Program-made: the position numbers and the translations under genes
The notes under the pieces: generated by a model
What the model saw: only the letters and a program-made list of their open reading frames with translations
Databases searched by the model: none
What the model was told of the DNA's origin: nothing
Part shown: piece by piece, positions 9,726 to 18,180 of the stretch
Position numbering within the stretch: the first letter of the stretch is position 1
How the letters are laid out: each line of letters starts with the position of its first letter
NCBI RefSeq assembly: GCF_003601985.1
Contig: NZ_QZXA01000009.1
Coordinates: forward strand, 186,001-250,000
Direction of reading: 5' to 3'
Source of the DNA: Mesorhizobium jarvisii
GTDB taxonomy: Bacteria; Pseudomonadota; Alphaproteobacteria; Rhizobiales; Rhizobiaceae
DNA: 64,000 bases

Positions 9726-10506
9726 CCAGCCGATCCTGATGTTCGATTCCGGCGTCGGCGGGCTGACTGTGCTGCGCGAGGCGCGCGTGCTGATGCCGGA
9801 CCGGCGCTTCGTCTATGTCGCGGACGATGCGGCCTTTCCCTTCGGCGCCTGGGAAGAACCGGCACTGCGCACCCACATACTCGAACTCTTCGCCAAATTG
9901 CTCGACCGGTTTGCGCCTGCGATTTCCGTCATTGCCTGCAACACCGCCTCGACGCTGGTGATCGATGCGCTGCGCGAGAGATTTCCCGGCCATCCCTTCG
10001 TCGGCACCGTGCCGGCGGTCAAGCCGGCGGCGGAGCGCACCCGCTCCGGTCTGGTCTCCGTGCTGGCAACGCCGGGTACGGTGAAGCGGCAATACACGCG
10101 CGACCTGATCAGCAAATGGGCGCAGAAATGCCATGTCCGCCTGGTTGGCAGCGACAGGCTGGCGGGCCTTGCCGAAGTCTATATGCGCGAGGGCTTTGTC
10201 GACGAGGAAGCCGTGCGTGCCGAGATCGCGCCCTGTTTCATGGAACATGAGGGGCTCAGGACCGACATTGTCGTGCTGGCCTGTACGCACTATCCGTTCC
10301 TGGTCAACCGCATGCGCAAGACCGCGCCATGGCCGGTCGACTGGATCGATCCGGCCGAAGCGATCGCAAGGCGTGCCCTTTCGCTCTTGCCGCCGGTCGA
10401 CGGGGCGCTGCCGCAAGGCGAGCCTGACATCGCCGTCTTCACGTCAGGCAAGGCGGATTTCGCAGTCGGCCGGCTGATGCAAGGCTTTGGACTGTCCGTG
10501 AGCTAA
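9718..10506 (+). CDS. murI: Glutamate racemase
   Basis: MurI makes D-glutamate for peptidoglycan in the cytoplasm. The protein has 262 residues. The two catalytic cysteines are in ACNTAS (Cys74) and ACTHYPF (Cys189), and the N-terminal [11 protein letters not shown] motif is complete. The ATG at 9718 gives the standard start; a longer frame into trmJ is an overlap shadow. A palindromic repeat begins at the last base of the stop codon and may act as the transcript end. Confidence 0.96.
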   Translation: MTDQPILMFDSGVGGLTVLREARVLMPDRRFVYVADDAAFPFGAWEEPALRTHILELFAKLLDRFAPAISVIACNTASTLVIDALRERFPGHPFVGTVPAVKPAAERTRSGLVSVLATPGTVKRQYTRDLISKWAQKCHVRLVGSDRLAGLAEVYMREGFVDEEAVRAEIAPCFMEHEGLRTDIVVLACTHYPFLVNRMRKTAPWPVDWIDPAEAIARRALSLLPPVDGALPQGEPDIAVFTSGKADFAVGRLMQGFGLSVS

Positions 10507-10553
10507 TGCATGTCGCCCAAAAGTGACCTCGGTTTTGGGAAAACGACATGCAT
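10506..10553. repeat. Palindromic hairpin repeat downstream of murI
   Basis: The perfect 10-bp outer arms ATGCATGTCG/CGACATGCAT (10506-10515, 10544-10553) enclose 7-bp inner arms CCCAAAA/TTTTGGG (10516-10522, 10533-10539). A 10-base loop closes it and an AAAA bulge sits on the 3' side. Repeats of this shape are frequent between genes in Mesorhizobium and Rhizobium. It sits between convergent murI and the RNB nuclease gene and may serve as a bidirectional transcript end. Confidence 0.8.
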
Positions 10554-10587
10554 AAAATCAAGACCAAAGCGGCGGAACGCCAGCTGC

Positions 10588-11970
10588 TCAAACAGGTTCG
10601 AAGACGACGCTGCGTTGATCCGGATCGGCCGAGGCCAGCTTTAGCGTCACGCCGTCGCCCTGCCTGAGACCGGAGGCCGTTATGGTGGCAACGACAGGCA
10701 TGTCGGCAAGCTGAACGCGCACGCCATGGTCGACGAAGTCGGTGACGACGGCCTTAAACGTTTCCCCTTCGCGCCCCCTGAGCATCACCGCCTCGGCAAG
10801 ATCGATGGCCGCATGGTTGATTTGCGAAGCGCGGGCATCCCCACGTCCCATCACCTTCGGCAGTCCGGCGAACGCATCGGTGACAGCCTGCGGCACGGGC
10901 TGGCCGTTGGCGATAGCCAGCGCGCAGCGCACGACATAGCGATCCGCCAATCGCCTGAGTGGCGCGGTTGCATGAGCATAGGTCGCAGCCATCGCCTCAT
11001 GCCAGGGAACGACACCCTCCTGGTAGGGCTGGTAGGACGCGCCATTGCCCGCCCGGCGGATTTCCAGCATCAACGCCGCCTGTTTCGGATCAGCCGGATC
11101 GAGTGTGTGCTGGTAGTCGCGCAGGCTGGTGGAGGCCGGCCAGGACAGACCGAGCGCCCGTGCCGCGTTGCGCAGTCTCTGCACCTTGGAAGCATCCGGC
11201 CCAGACATCACACGGAACAAGCCGGTCTTGTGCGCGAACATGGCGTCGGCGATCGCCATATTGGCGGCCAGTGAAAGCGCGGCGTTGTCTTGTTCGGATT
11301 GCAGGATCGGTCTGAACGAAAGCCGGAAGCTGCCATCGGCAAGCCTTTCCACCTCCTGCTCGGGCGGGTCGACGCGCGACGCGCCGCGACGCTCTTCGTT
11401 TGCCGCCATGCGCCGCGCCATTTCGGCGAAGTCGGCCGGAACGTCGGAGGCCTTTACGCTGTCATAGGCGAGCTTCGCGCGGCTTTGGATGATTGCCCGC
11501 TCCGCGCCGTCCAACTTTACCGCGCCATCCTTAGCGACCCGAACGGTGAAGATAACGGCTGGACGTGGTCCGTCCGGCAACAGGCTCGCCGCGCCCTCGG
11601 CAATTGCCGGCGGATAGAGCCCGGCCTTGCCGTCCGGCAGGTACAGCGTCTCGCCTCGCGTCCAGGCTTCGCGATCCAGCGCGTCGCCGTCCTCGACGAA
11701 CCATGCAACGTCGGCAATGGCATAATACAAGAGAAGATCGCCGCCGCTTGCCTCGATCCAGAACGCCTGGTCAAGATCGGTGGAGGCCGCCGGATCGAGC
11801 GTAACGAAGGGCGTGTCCGTTCGATCGGCATGCTGGTTCGGCACGCGTCTGGCCGCCGCCTCCGCTGTGGCCATCACGTCAGCCGGAAATCCATCCGGCA
11901 CGTGGAATTCGGTGCGGATTTTCGCCAGGCCGGTGGAGAGCGCTTGTGAGGGGTCTGTCAGAGACTTCAT
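10588..11970 (-). CDS. RNB-domain (RNase II/R family) ribonuclease
   Basis: This 460-residue protein is dominated by an RNB catalytic domain. The metal-binding motif reads FVTLDPAASTDLDQAFW (around 55-71). It keeps three of the four acidic residues of E. coli RNase II; the fourth aspartate is Gln, which I believe is normal for this shorter subfamily. Further RNB blocks are MSGPDASKVQRLRN, HATAPLRRLADRYV and the C-terminal strand-rich end. The N-terminal cold-shock domains of RNase II/R are absent and only a short S1-like tail remains. It is probably a 3'-5' exoribonuclease. It is not the main RNase R, which is about 750 residues. Confidence 0.85.
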   Translation of the reverse strand: MKSLTDPSQALSTGLAKIRTEFHVPDGFPADVMATAEAAARRVPNQHADRTDTPFVTLDPAASTDLDQAFWIEASGGDLLLYYAIADVAWFVEDGDALDREAWTRGETLYLPDGKAGLYPPAIAEGAASLLPDGPRPAVIFTVRVAKDGAVKLDGAERAIIQSRAKLAYDSVKASDVPADFAEMARRMAANEERRGASRVDPPEQEVERLADGSFRLSFRPILQSEQDNAALSLAANMAIADAMFAHKTGLFRVMSGPDASKVQRLRNAARALGLSWPASTSLRDYQHTLDPADPKQAALMLEIRRAGNGASYQPYQEGVVPWHEAMAATYAHATAPLRRLADRYVVRCALAIANGQPVPQAVTDAFAGLPKVMGRGDARASQINHAAIDLAEAVMLRGREGETFKAVVTDFVDHGVRVQLADMPVVATITASGLRQGDGVTLKLASADPDQRSVVFEPV

Positions 11971-12132
11971 TCAGCCGTCCTACACCAGGGTTTCGGACAC
12001 GGGAAGGCTGCCGACGAATTCGCCAAAGCTGGCTGCCTGACCGGCGGCGATCGGACGAGAAACGGGGCCATCGGCACTGGAACCGCCGCCGAAGAGCGGC
12101 GTTTCCCTGCCTGATAGCAAAGGAGAACCGCC

Positions 12133-12321
12133 ATGCCAGCCACCTCGAAAGCCCAGCAGAAAGCCGCCGGCGCCGCACTCTCCGCCAAGCGCGGCGAGAC
12201 GAAAAAGAGCGAGCTCAAAGGCGCTTCCAAAGGAATGTACGAATCCATGAGCGAAAAGCAGCTTGAGGAATTCGCCGAGACCAAGCGCAAGGGGCTGCCT
12301 GAAAAGAAGTCGAAAGACTGA
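12133..12321 (+). CDS. DUF3008 family small protein
   Basis: This is a 62-residue, Lys-rich, probably cytoplasmic protein. The sequence (start MPATSKAQQKAAGAALSAKR, then KGASKGMYESMSEKQLEEFA and a basic tail) matches the short DUF3008 family, whose members occur widely in proteobacteria and have no known function. The ribosome site AAAGGAGAA lies just before the ATG. A strong terminator follows 29 bases after the stop, so this is a single-gene transcript. Confidence 0.85.
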   Translation: MPATSKAQQKAAGAALSAKRGETKKSELKGASKGMYESMSEKQLEEFAETKRKGLPEKKSKD

Positions 12322-12350
12322 GTGTCGTTCGTGAAACGCCGACCCAAGCA

Positions 12351-12386
12351 AACAAGGCCCGCAGCGGAACCGCGGGCCTTGTTTCT
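12351..12386. terminator. Bidirectional Rho-independent terminator
   Basis: A 12-bp perfect stem AACAAGGCCCGC/GCGGGCCTTGTT (12351-12362, 12372-12383) with a nine-base loop is flanked by A-rich sequence on the left and TTT on the right. It ends the DUF3008 gene and can also serve the convergent 65-residue gene. Confidence 0.8.
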
Positions 12387-12416
12387 AGTGCAAAGTCCCT
12401 AGGCGGATGTTTTGCC

Positions 12417-12614
12417 TTACCAGCGATGGCAGCGCCGTATCCGCTCGACGATCACCCTGCGGTGGCCATGCCGCCACACCACCCTTTTCTTCACGATGAT
12501 GCGGCAGACCTGTTTATGGCCGTGCCAATGGCGCGCCATGGCCGGTTCCGGCGCAACCGCCATCGATCCGGCCAACACCGCGGCACCGGCCAAGGTAAGG
12601 AAGAACTTCTTCAT
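12417..12614 (-). CDS. Small secreted His/Arg-rich protein
   Basis: The 65-residue precursor has a clear signal peptide (MKKFFLTLAGAAVLAGSMAV, cleavage likely after AMA near residue 27). The mature part of about 38 residues is highly basic and rich in His, Trp and Arg (RHWHGHKQVCRIIVKK, then WRHGHRRVIVERIRRCHRW). Two cysteines could form a disulfide. The His content suggests metal or polyanion binding, but this is only inferred. The ribosome site GAGGAG lies about 10 bases upstream of the ATG. I recognise no family beyond similar short exported proteins of rhizobia. Confidence 0.75.
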   Translation of the reverse strand: MKKFFLTLAGAAVLAGSMAVAPEPAMARHWHGHKQVCRIIVKKRVVWRHGHRRVIVERIRRCHRW

Positions 12615-12739
12615 GCTGATTGGACTCCTCTAGCTCCAGATCCCTTCCTGGTGCCGTTGGCGCAAACCTCCCGCCACATCCGGCATCGCTCAACGCCGGG
12701 AACGCTATAGGGTTGCGTTGCGCCGCGCCACTCACAAGC

Positions 12740-12768
12740 TTGACACCGGTTAAATCTCGGTTTAACCA
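12740..12768 (+). promoter_or_regulatory. rpsD promoter with overlapping palindrome
   Basis: TTGACA (12740-12745) is followed after 17 bases by TAACCA (12763-12768), a good sigma-70 pair. The palindrome GGTTAAA-N6-TTTAACC (12748-12767) fills the spacer and touches the -10 element, which is the layout of an operator. It lies 218 bases upstream of rpsD on the same strand. Confidence 0.5.
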
Positions 12769-12937
12769 GCCGCCAACGCCGGGCAGCGATGTCCGGTGTT
12801 TGTTTTGTATGCGCAAGACCGGTTGCCTTGGTTCTGGTTTTGTTTGAACTGACGTGTCCCGTGGGTTTTCCGCCGCGTTGCGTGGGAAAGCCCTGTCAGG
12901 TCTCGAAAACGGAGGCCAGAGGAGGGCGCGTTTCCTT

Positions 12938-12962
12938 CACCCGGACCATGAGGTGCCGGGTG
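12938..12962 (+). promoter_or_regulatory. Hairpin in the rpsD leader
   Basis: A ten-pair stem (12938-12947 with 12952-12962, one bulged G at 12955) closes a four-base loop ATGA. It is followed by TGTTGTTTT and then the rpsD ribosome site. It may be an S4-responsive translational control element or an attenuator. The loop ATG also opens a short frame ending at the rpsD start. The rest of the 12615-12985 spacer shows only the promoter. Confidence 0.5.
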
Positions 12963-12985
12963 TGTTGTTTTGAAAAGGGAATGCG

Positions 12986-13603
12986 ATGAGCAAGCGCGAA
13001 TCCGCGAAATACAAGATCGACCGTCGTCTCGGCGAAAATATCTGGGGCCGCCCGAAGTCCCCGGTCAACAAGCGTGAATACGGCCCCGGCCAGCACGGCC
13101 AGCGCCGCAAGGGCAAGCTTTCCGACTTCGGCCTGCAGCTGCGCGCCAAGCAGAAGCTGAAGGGTCACTATGGCGACGTTTCGGAAAAGCAGTTCCGCAA
13201 GGTCTATGAAGAGGCCGACCGCCGCAAGGGCGACACCTCGGAGAACCTGATCGGCCTCCTCGAATCGCGTCTCGACGCGGTCGTCTACCGCGCCAAGTTC
13301 GTGCCGACCATTTTCGCGGCCCGTCAGTTCGTCAACCACGGCCACGTCAACGTCAACGGCAAGCGCGTCAACATCGGCTCGTACCGCTGCAAGCCGGGCG
13401 ACGTCGTCGAAGTGCGCGAAAAGTCGAAGCAGTTGGTCATCGTCCTGGAATCGGTCGGCCTCGCCGAGCGCGACGTGCCGGACTACATCGAAGCCGACCA
13501 CAACAAGATGGTCGCGACCTTCTCGCGCATCCCTGGCCTGGCGGACGTTCCGTTCGCGGTCCAGATGGAGCCGAACCTGGTCGTCGAATTCTATTCGCGC
13601 TAA
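12986..13603 (+). CDS. rpsD: 30S ribosomal protein S4
   Basis: S4 is a primary 16S rRNA binding protein that nucleates 30S assembly. Its 205 residues are the usual length. The N-terminal region reads [20 protein letters not shown], followed by the conserved [11 protein letters not shown] segment, and the S4 RNA-binding domain lies around 95-155 ([27 protein letters not shown]). The ATG overlaps the TGA of a short upstream frame (ATGA). The leader has a strong promoter, a palindrome and a hairpin. In other bacteria S4 represses its own operon; here rpsD stands alone, followed by a terminator. Confidence 0.99.
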   Translation: MSKRESAKYKIDRRLGENIWGRPKSPVNKREYGPGQHGQRRKGKLSDFGLQLRAKQKLKGHYGDVSEKQFRKVYEEADRRKGDTSENLIGLLESRLDAVVYRAKFVPTIFAARQFVNHGHVNVNGKRVNIGSYRCKPGDVVEVREKSKQLVIVLESVGLAERDVPDYIEADHNKMVATFSRIPGLADVPFAVQMEPNLVVEFYSR

Positions 13604-13626
13604 GCGAACGCTTTTTAGCGATACCG

Positions 13627-13654
13627 AAAAGGCCGCCCTCGAGGCGGCCTTTTT
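13627..13654 (+). terminator. Rho-independent terminator of rpsD
   Basis: An 11-bp perfect stem AAAAGGCCGCC/GGCGGCCTTTT (13627-13637, 13643-13653) with a five-base loop runs into five T. It lies 24 bases after the rpsD stop. Confidence 0.9.
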
Positions 13655-13737
13655 GTTTGGCGCATCCGCTTTGCCGTTTCGATTTTCCGGCCAATGCGCT
13701 AATCCGGGCGGACATCACATTCCGGGGCCGCCGCGCC

Positions 13738-14604
13738 ATGAACATGCTGCCAGACATCGAGACGCTTGAGCCGACCGCCGAAGGCGGCTTCCACCCGCTG
13801 TTCGCCGATGTGCCATCCTCGGTCGAGTTCAACAAATTGCGCAAGCGGCTGCTGCGGCTGACCCGCCAGGCGATCGAGGATTTCGCGATGGTGGAGCCGG
13901 GACAGCGCTGGCTGGTCGCGCTGTCGGGCGGCAAGGATTCCTACGGCCTGCTTGCCTTGCTGCTCGACCTCAAATGGCGCGGGCTGCTGCCGGTCGAATT
14001 GCTGGCCTGCAATCTCGATCAGGGCCAGCCGAATTTCCCCAAGCACATCCTGCCCGACTATCTCAACGCCAACGGAATTGCCCACCGCATCGAGTACCAG
14101 GACACCTATTCGGTGGTCACCGACAAGCTGCCGCAAGGCAGCACCTATTGCTCGCTCTGTTCACGGCTGCGGCGCGGCCATCTCTACCGCATCGCGCGCG
14201 AGGAGGGGTGCTCGGCACTGGTGCTCGGCCATCATCGCGAGGACATTCTCGAAACCTTTTTCATGAACTTGTTCCATGGCGGCCGTCTCGCCGCCATGCC
14301 GCCAAAGCTGCTCAACGACGAAGGCGACGTCATGGTGCTGCGGCCGCTGAGCTATTGCGCCGAGATCGACCTCGAAAAATTCGCCGCGGCGATGCGGTTC
14401 CCGATCATTCCTTGCGACCTCTGCGGCAGCCAGGAAGGTCTCCAGCGCAACACCATGAAGGCGATGCTGGAGGATATCGAAAAGCGCATGCCCGGCCGCA
14501 AGGACACCATGATCCGCGCCCTGTCCAACACCAGGCCGTCGCATCTCCTCGACAGGAAACTGTTCGATTTCGCCGCCCTGAACCAGACCCTCATCACAGG
14601 ATAA
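13738..14604 (+). CDS. ttcA: tRNA 2-thiocytidine biosynthesis protein TtcA
   Basis: TtcA is an iron-sulfur enzyme that thiolates cytidine 32 of certain tRNAs using ATP. The protein has 288 residues. The PP-loop SGGKDS is at 63-68, and the two conserved cysteine pairs CSLC and CDLC, which hold the [4Fe-4S] cluster, are present, as is [15 protein letters not shown]. The ATG at 13738 was chosen because family similarity begins there; an in-frame upstream start would add an unrelated segment over the rpsD terminator region. With trmJ, it is the second position-32 tRNA modification gene in this window. Confidence 0.95.
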   Translation: MNMLPDIETLEPTAEGGFHPLFADVPSSVEFNKLRKRLLRLTRQAIEDFAMVEPGQRWLVALSGGKDSYGLLALLLDLKWRGLLPVELLACNLDQGQPNFPKHILPDYLNANGIAHRIEYQDTYSVVTDKLPQGSTYCSLCSRLRRGHLYRIAREEGCSALVLGHHREDILETFFMNLFHGGRLAAMPPKLLNDEGDVMVLRPLSYCAEIDLEKFAAAMRFPIIPCDLCGSQEGLQRNTMKAMLEDIEKRMPGRKDTMIRALSNTRPSHLLDRKLFDFAALNQTLITG

Positions 14605-14614
14605 GACGCATCCG

Positions 14615-15442
14615 ATGACATTTGACGACAACGCGATCGACTGGCTGGCCAACCTGCTGGCCGAGGCCGCCGACACCGAAATCATGCCCCGCTTCCGCCG
14701 GCTGGGCGATGGCGACGTCAGGCAGAAGACCTCAGCCGCCGATCTGGTGACGGAAGCGGACGTCAACGCCGAGCGGCTGATCACCGCCAGGCTGCGCCAG
14801 CGTTATCCCTCGGCCATGGTTGTCGGCGAGGAAGCCTGTCCCGACGACCCGACGCTGCTCGATGGCCTGGGCGACGCCGATCTGGCCTTCGTCATCGACC
14901 CGGTCGACGGCACCTTCAATTTCGCCTCCGGCGTGCCGCTGTTCGGCGTCATGCTCGGCGTCGTGGTCAAGGGCGAGACGGTCGCCGGCATCATCCATGA
15001 TCCGGTCGGCAAGGACTGGCTGATCGGCGCCAAGGGTGCGGGCAGTCATATCCGCCATGCGCATGGTACGCTGGAGACAGTGCGGGTTGCGGCGAGCGCG
15101 CCGATCTCGCAGATGACCGGCGCGGTTTCCTGGCAGTACATGGCCGAGCCCGACCGCACGCGGCTGGCCTGCAACCAGACCAAGACGCTGTCGCAGTTCA
15201 ACTACCGCTGCGCCGCCCACGAATACCGCTTGCTGGCGAGCGGCCATGGCCATTTCGTCGTCTACAACAAGCTGATGCCATGGGATCATCTGGCCGGCGT
15301 GCTGATCCATGCGGAGGCCGGCGGCCATGCCGCGCGCTTCGACGGCACAGCCTATCTGCCGTCGCATGTCGGCGGCGGCCTGCTGGTCGCCCCCGATCCT
15401 GAAAGCTGGCAGGAGTTGCGCCGAGAGCTGTGGGCTGGGTAG
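14615..15442 (+). CDS. Inositol monophosphatase family protein
   Basis: This 275-residue Mg-dependent phosphatase has the family motifs GEEACPDD (first Glu ligand, around 70), DPVDGTFNFASG (metal-binding DPxDGT, around 93) and the C-terminal MPWDHLAGVLIHAEAGG (WD motif). Members hydrolyse inositol-1-phosphate, histidinol phosphate or 3'-phosphoadenosine phosphates; the substrate cannot be read from the sequence. It starts 10 bases after ttcA and is probably co-transcribed with it. Confidence 0.9.
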   Translation: MTFDDNAIDWLANLLAEAADTEIMPRFRRLGDGDVRQKTSAADLVTEADVNAERLITARLRQRYPSAMVVGEEACPDDPTLLDGLGDADLAFVIDPVDGTFNFASGVPLFGVMLGVVVKGETVAGIIHDPVGKDWLIGAKGAGSHIRHAHGTLETVRVAASAPISQMTGAVSWQYMAEPDRTRLACNQTKTLSQFNYRCAAHEYRLLASGHGHFVVYNKLMPWDHLAGVLIHAEAGGHAARFDGTAYLPSHVGGGLLVAPDPESWQELRRELWAG

Positions 15443-15511
15443 GATCACTTCCAGAGGCCGGCGCTTGACCGTGCGCGGCCGAAGAGTTGGTGCTTTCGCG
15501 CAGGCCCTCGG

Positions 15512-15919
15512 ATGAAACCTCGGTTCGCAATTTTCGCGGCGGCTCTCGCTGCCGTCTTGTTTGCAAGCGCCAACACGGCAATCGCGCAAGAGCGCCCCTG
15601 CCACAGCACCGATCCGGTCGACACCCTCAAGGAGATGTCGGAGGCTATCTATGCCTGCTGGATGCCGCCAGCGGGAACCGCGGGCATGTCCCTGACGCTG
15701 CAGTTCTCGCTGCGCCGCAACGGCACGCTGATCGGCAAGCCTCGCGCCACCTATTCGGATCTGGGGACCGATCCGCAACTCAGCCGGGCCTTCGTGGCAT
15801 CCATACTGAAGGCGCTCGACGATGCGCTGCCATTGCCCTTTTCGGACAGTATGGGCGGTGCAATCGCCGGGCGCATGCTTGCGCCTCGATTCACGGCGGC
15901 ACTTGTAGGTGCATCCTGA
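15512..15919 (+). CDS. Hypothetical exported protein (TonB C-terminal-like)
   Basis: The 135-residue precursor has a signal peptide (about 1-26, cleavage after AIA). The mature part has two cysteines (PCHSTD and YACWMPP) and a segment MSLTLQFSLRRNGTLIGKPR that resembles the strand pattern of TonB/TolA C-terminal domains, where the first strand reads VxVxFxLxRDGxLxG. It is likely periplasmic. Function is unknown. Similar short TonB-C-like exported proteins are common in rhizobia; the fold match is by eye. Confidence 0.7.
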   Translation: MKPRFAIFAAALAAVLFASANTAIAQERPCHSTDPVDTLKEMSEAIYACWMPPAGTAGMSLTLQFSLRRNGTLIGKPRATYSDLGTDPQLSRAFVASILKALDDALPLPFSDSMGGAIAGRMLAPRFTAALVGAS

Positions 15920-15929
15920 CGCACGTGGT

Positions 15930-17198
15930 CTAATGCAGGTCGGTGACATGCCCTGAAATGGGTGGATTGTGCGGCTGGAACATCTTGCCGCGCTCAGCGA
16001 TGAGGATCATCAGCAGCGCCGCGACCGAGACGCTGCAGAATCCGGCGGCAAGCGGCGTCACCGTGCCGTTGAAAGCCTGGCCGATCAGCGTGCCGAGAAT
16101 GCCGCCGAGAAACGTCTGCATGAAACCCAGTATGGACGATGCCGTGCCGGCCAGTTGGCCGAGCGGCTCCATCGCCAATGCGTTGAAATTGGCGCCAAGC
16201 GCACCGAAGGGAAGCATGGCGCTGGCAAAGAAGGTGATGAACAGCCAGAGCGGCATCTTGATTTCCAGCGAAACCACCAGCCAGGCCAGGCTGATGACCA
16301 GAAACAAAAGCAGCGCGCTCTGCGACAGCCGGCGCATGCCGATGCGGCCGACAAGCCGCGAGTTCAGGAAATTGGAGAAGGCGAGCACGCCGGCGACCCC
16401 GGCGAAGATGACCGGGAACATCTCGCCGACGTTGAAGATGCCGACATAGATCTGCTGCGCCGAGGCGATGAAGCCGAACATGGCGGCGAAGATGAAAGTG
16501 CTGGCAAAGGCGTAGCAGAGCGCGATGCGGTTGGTGAGCACGATGCGGAATCCGCCGAGGACGGAGGAAACCGTCAGTTGCCGGCGATATTCGGGCCGCA
16601 GCGTTTCAGGCAGGCGCAGCAGCGACCATGCCGACACGATCAGCGCGCCGACGGCCATGGTAACGAAGATATAGTGCCAAGTCGCGAACAGCATGATGAA
16701 CTGGCCGATGCCCGGCGCAATGACCGGTATGGCCATGAACACCATGAAGATCAGCGACATCACCTCCGCCATGCGCCGGCCTTCGAACGTATCGCGCACG
16801 ATCGAGACCGCGATGACGCGCGTGGCCGCCGCGCCGATGCCTTGCACGGCGCGGCACATCAAGAGCGTTTCAAAGCTTGGCGCGATGGCGGCGGCGGCGG
16901 CTGCCGCCACATAGATGATCAGCCCGGCGACGAGCGGCGAGCGGCGGCCGAACCGGTCGGAGATCGGCCCGAAGAACAGCTGGCCGCCACCAAAACCCAG
17001 AATGTAGGCGGTGACCACATATTGCCGGTGGTTTTCATTCTCGACGCCGAGCGAGGCGCCGATCTGCTGCAGCGCCGGCAGCATGATGTCGATGGCCAGC
17101 GAATTCAGCGCCATCAGCGCCGCGCACAGCGCAATGAACTCCCAGCGCGGAATAGGCAGTTTGCTTGCCGATTGCGGCGCTGTTGATTGCTGGTCCAC
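15930..17198 (-). CDS. MFS transporter, Bcr/CflA drug-resistance type
   Basis: This 422-residue inner-membrane protein has twelve predicted helices. The DHA1 signatures are visible: MLPALQQIGASLGV after helix 1, the motif A loop FFGPISDRFGRRSPLVAGL, RAVQGIGAAATRVIAVSIVRD (helix 4, motif B/C type) and GLPxxG-like small-residue runs. The Bcr/CflA group exports antibiotics such as bicyclomycin or sulfonamides with proton antiport; the substrate here is unknown. It is the last gene of the minus-strand set after grxD, with a terminator between them, so it probably has its own promoter. Confidence 0.9.
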   Translation of the reverse strand: MDQQSTAPQSASKLPIPRWEFIALCAALMALNSLAIDIMLPALQQIGASLGVENENHRQYVVTAYILGFGGGQLFFGPISDRFGRRSPLVAGLIIYVAAAAAAAIAPSFETLLMCRAVQGIGAAATRVIAVSIVRDTFEGRRMAEVMSLIFMVFMAIPVIAPGIGQFIMLFATWHYIFVTMAVGALIVSAWSLLRLPETLRPEYRRQLTVSSVLGGFRIVLTNRIALCYAFASTFIFAAMFGFIASAQQIYVGIFNVGEMFPVIFAGVAGVLAFSNFLNSRLVGRIGMRRLSQSALLLFLVISLAWLVVSLEIKMPLWLFITFFASAMLPFGALGANFNALAMEPLGQLAGTASSILGFMQTFLGGILGTLIGQAFNGTVTPLAAGFCSVSVAALLMILIAERGKMFQPHNPPISGHVTDLH

Positions 17199-17214
17199 GG
17201 CAAGTCCGATCTCT

Positions 17215-17243
17215 CAAACGAAAACGCGCCGGCGGGCCGGCGC
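17215..17243 (-). terminator. Terminator of grxD
   Basis: On the minus strand the 8-bp arms GCGCCGGC/GCCGGCGC (17243-17236, 17233-17226) are followed by GTTTTCGTTT. The loop is nominally two bases, so the top pairs must open. It lies about 90 bases beyond the grxD stop. Confidence 0.6.
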
Positions 17244-17335
17244 ATTGGCTCGTCTTGGTCCCGATACCGGGACATAAAGATTGCCGAGGTGGGGCTGCCC
17301 CGGTGTTCAATGCAGTCGTTACGACATGCCCAAAA

Positions 17336-17671
17336 TCAGGCGGCGCCTTTGACGCCGACGCCCTTTTCGACCAGGAAGGTCTGCAACTCGCCGGCCTGGA
17401 ACATCTCGCGGACAATATCGCAGCCGCCGACGAATTCGCCCTTGACGTAGAGCTGCGGGATCGTCGGCCAGTTGGAATAGTCCTTGATGCCCTGGCGCAG
17501 TTCAGCCGAATCCAGGACATTCACGCCTTTGTAGTCGGCGCCGATATAGTCGAGGATCTGGACTACCTGTCCGGAAAAACCGCACTGCGGAAAACCGGGC
17601 GTGCCCTTCATGAAAAGCACGACGTCGTTGCCCTTCACTTCATTGTCGATGTAGTCGTTGATACCGCTCAT
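17336..17671 (-). CDS. grxD: Monothiol glutaredoxin, Grx4 family
   Basis: The 111-residue cytoplasmic glutaredoxin carries the CGFS active site (Cys30-Ser33), a [19 protein letters not shown] segment for glutathione binding, and nothing else. CGFS glutaredoxins bind a [2Fe-2S] cluster with glutathione and, paired with BolA, act in iron-sulfur transfer and iron sensing. The bolA-type gene lies just upstream on the same strand, which fits that role. The start at 17671 has AAAGGA before it; a longer in-frame start upstream has no support. Confidence 0.96.
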   Translation of the reverse strand: MSGINDYIDNEVKGNDVVLFMKGTPGFPQCGFSGQVVQILDYIGADYKGVNVLDSAELRQGIKDYSNWPTIPQLYVKGEFVGGCDIVREMFQAGELQTFLVEKGVGVKGAA

Positions 17672-17824
17672 GGAATATCCTTTCACGCCTGTGTGAGTCA
17701 GGCTCGAAGCATGTCTTTCAAATAAACCCATAGGTTGCCCGAAACAAGACATTAGCCGCGCCATGGCCGAAATGGCGCAAAGGATGGGCGGGTTTGGGCC
17801 AAGCGGGTGTTGGCCGGAACGGCC

Positions 17825-18058
17825 TCAGTCGGGAACGCTGGTCTGCAGCGCAAGTGCGTGCAGCACGCCGCCCATATTGCCCTTCAGCGCATCATAGACC
17901 ATCTGGTGCTGCTGGACGCGGCTTTTTCCCCGAAAGCTCTCGGCGACGACTTCAGCCGCATAGTGGTCGCCGTCGCCGGCGAGGTCGCGGATCGTCACCT
18001 TGGCGTCCGGAATGCCGTCCTTGATCAGTTTTTCGATGTCGTGGGCATCCATTGCCAT
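17825..18058 (-). CDS. BolA family protein
   Basis: This 77-residue single-domain protein of the BolA/YrbA class has a small alpha-beta fold. The conserved C-terminal part reads FRGKSRVQQHQMVYDALKGN with the His used as cluster ligand in BolA-glutaredoxin pairs. It lies 153 bases upstream of grxD on the same strand, so the two products likely form a heterocomplex. A second Met at codon 3 is an equally possible start. Confidence 0.93.
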   Translation of the reverse strand: MAMDAHDIEKLIKDGIPDAKVTIRDLAGDGDHYAAEVVAESFRGKSRVQQHQMVYDALKGNMGGVLHALALQTSVPD

Positions 18059-18180
18059 TGCAGAATTCCTATTTCGGGCGGGCGGCAATGTGGCCGCCCT
18101 TGCGATGAGAGTCGGGGTAAACCTAAAGCCTTTCCGGCCGCGATTGAAGCCGTTCCATCCGCCGCCGGCGCGATTGTCGC

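Noticed and set aside
10588-11970. Inactive RNase because one RNB aspartate is Gln
   Set aside because: The DLDQ form seems to be the norm in short RNB proteins, so it is no evidence for loss of activity.
12748-12767. CtrA site in front of rpsD
   Set aside because: The two TTAA half-sites are 8 bases apart instead of 7, so I describe it only as a palindrome.
14732-15949. 405-codon ORF antisense to the inositol phosphatase and the exported protein
   Set aside because: It spans two well-supported genes and a spacer and has no recognisable domain.
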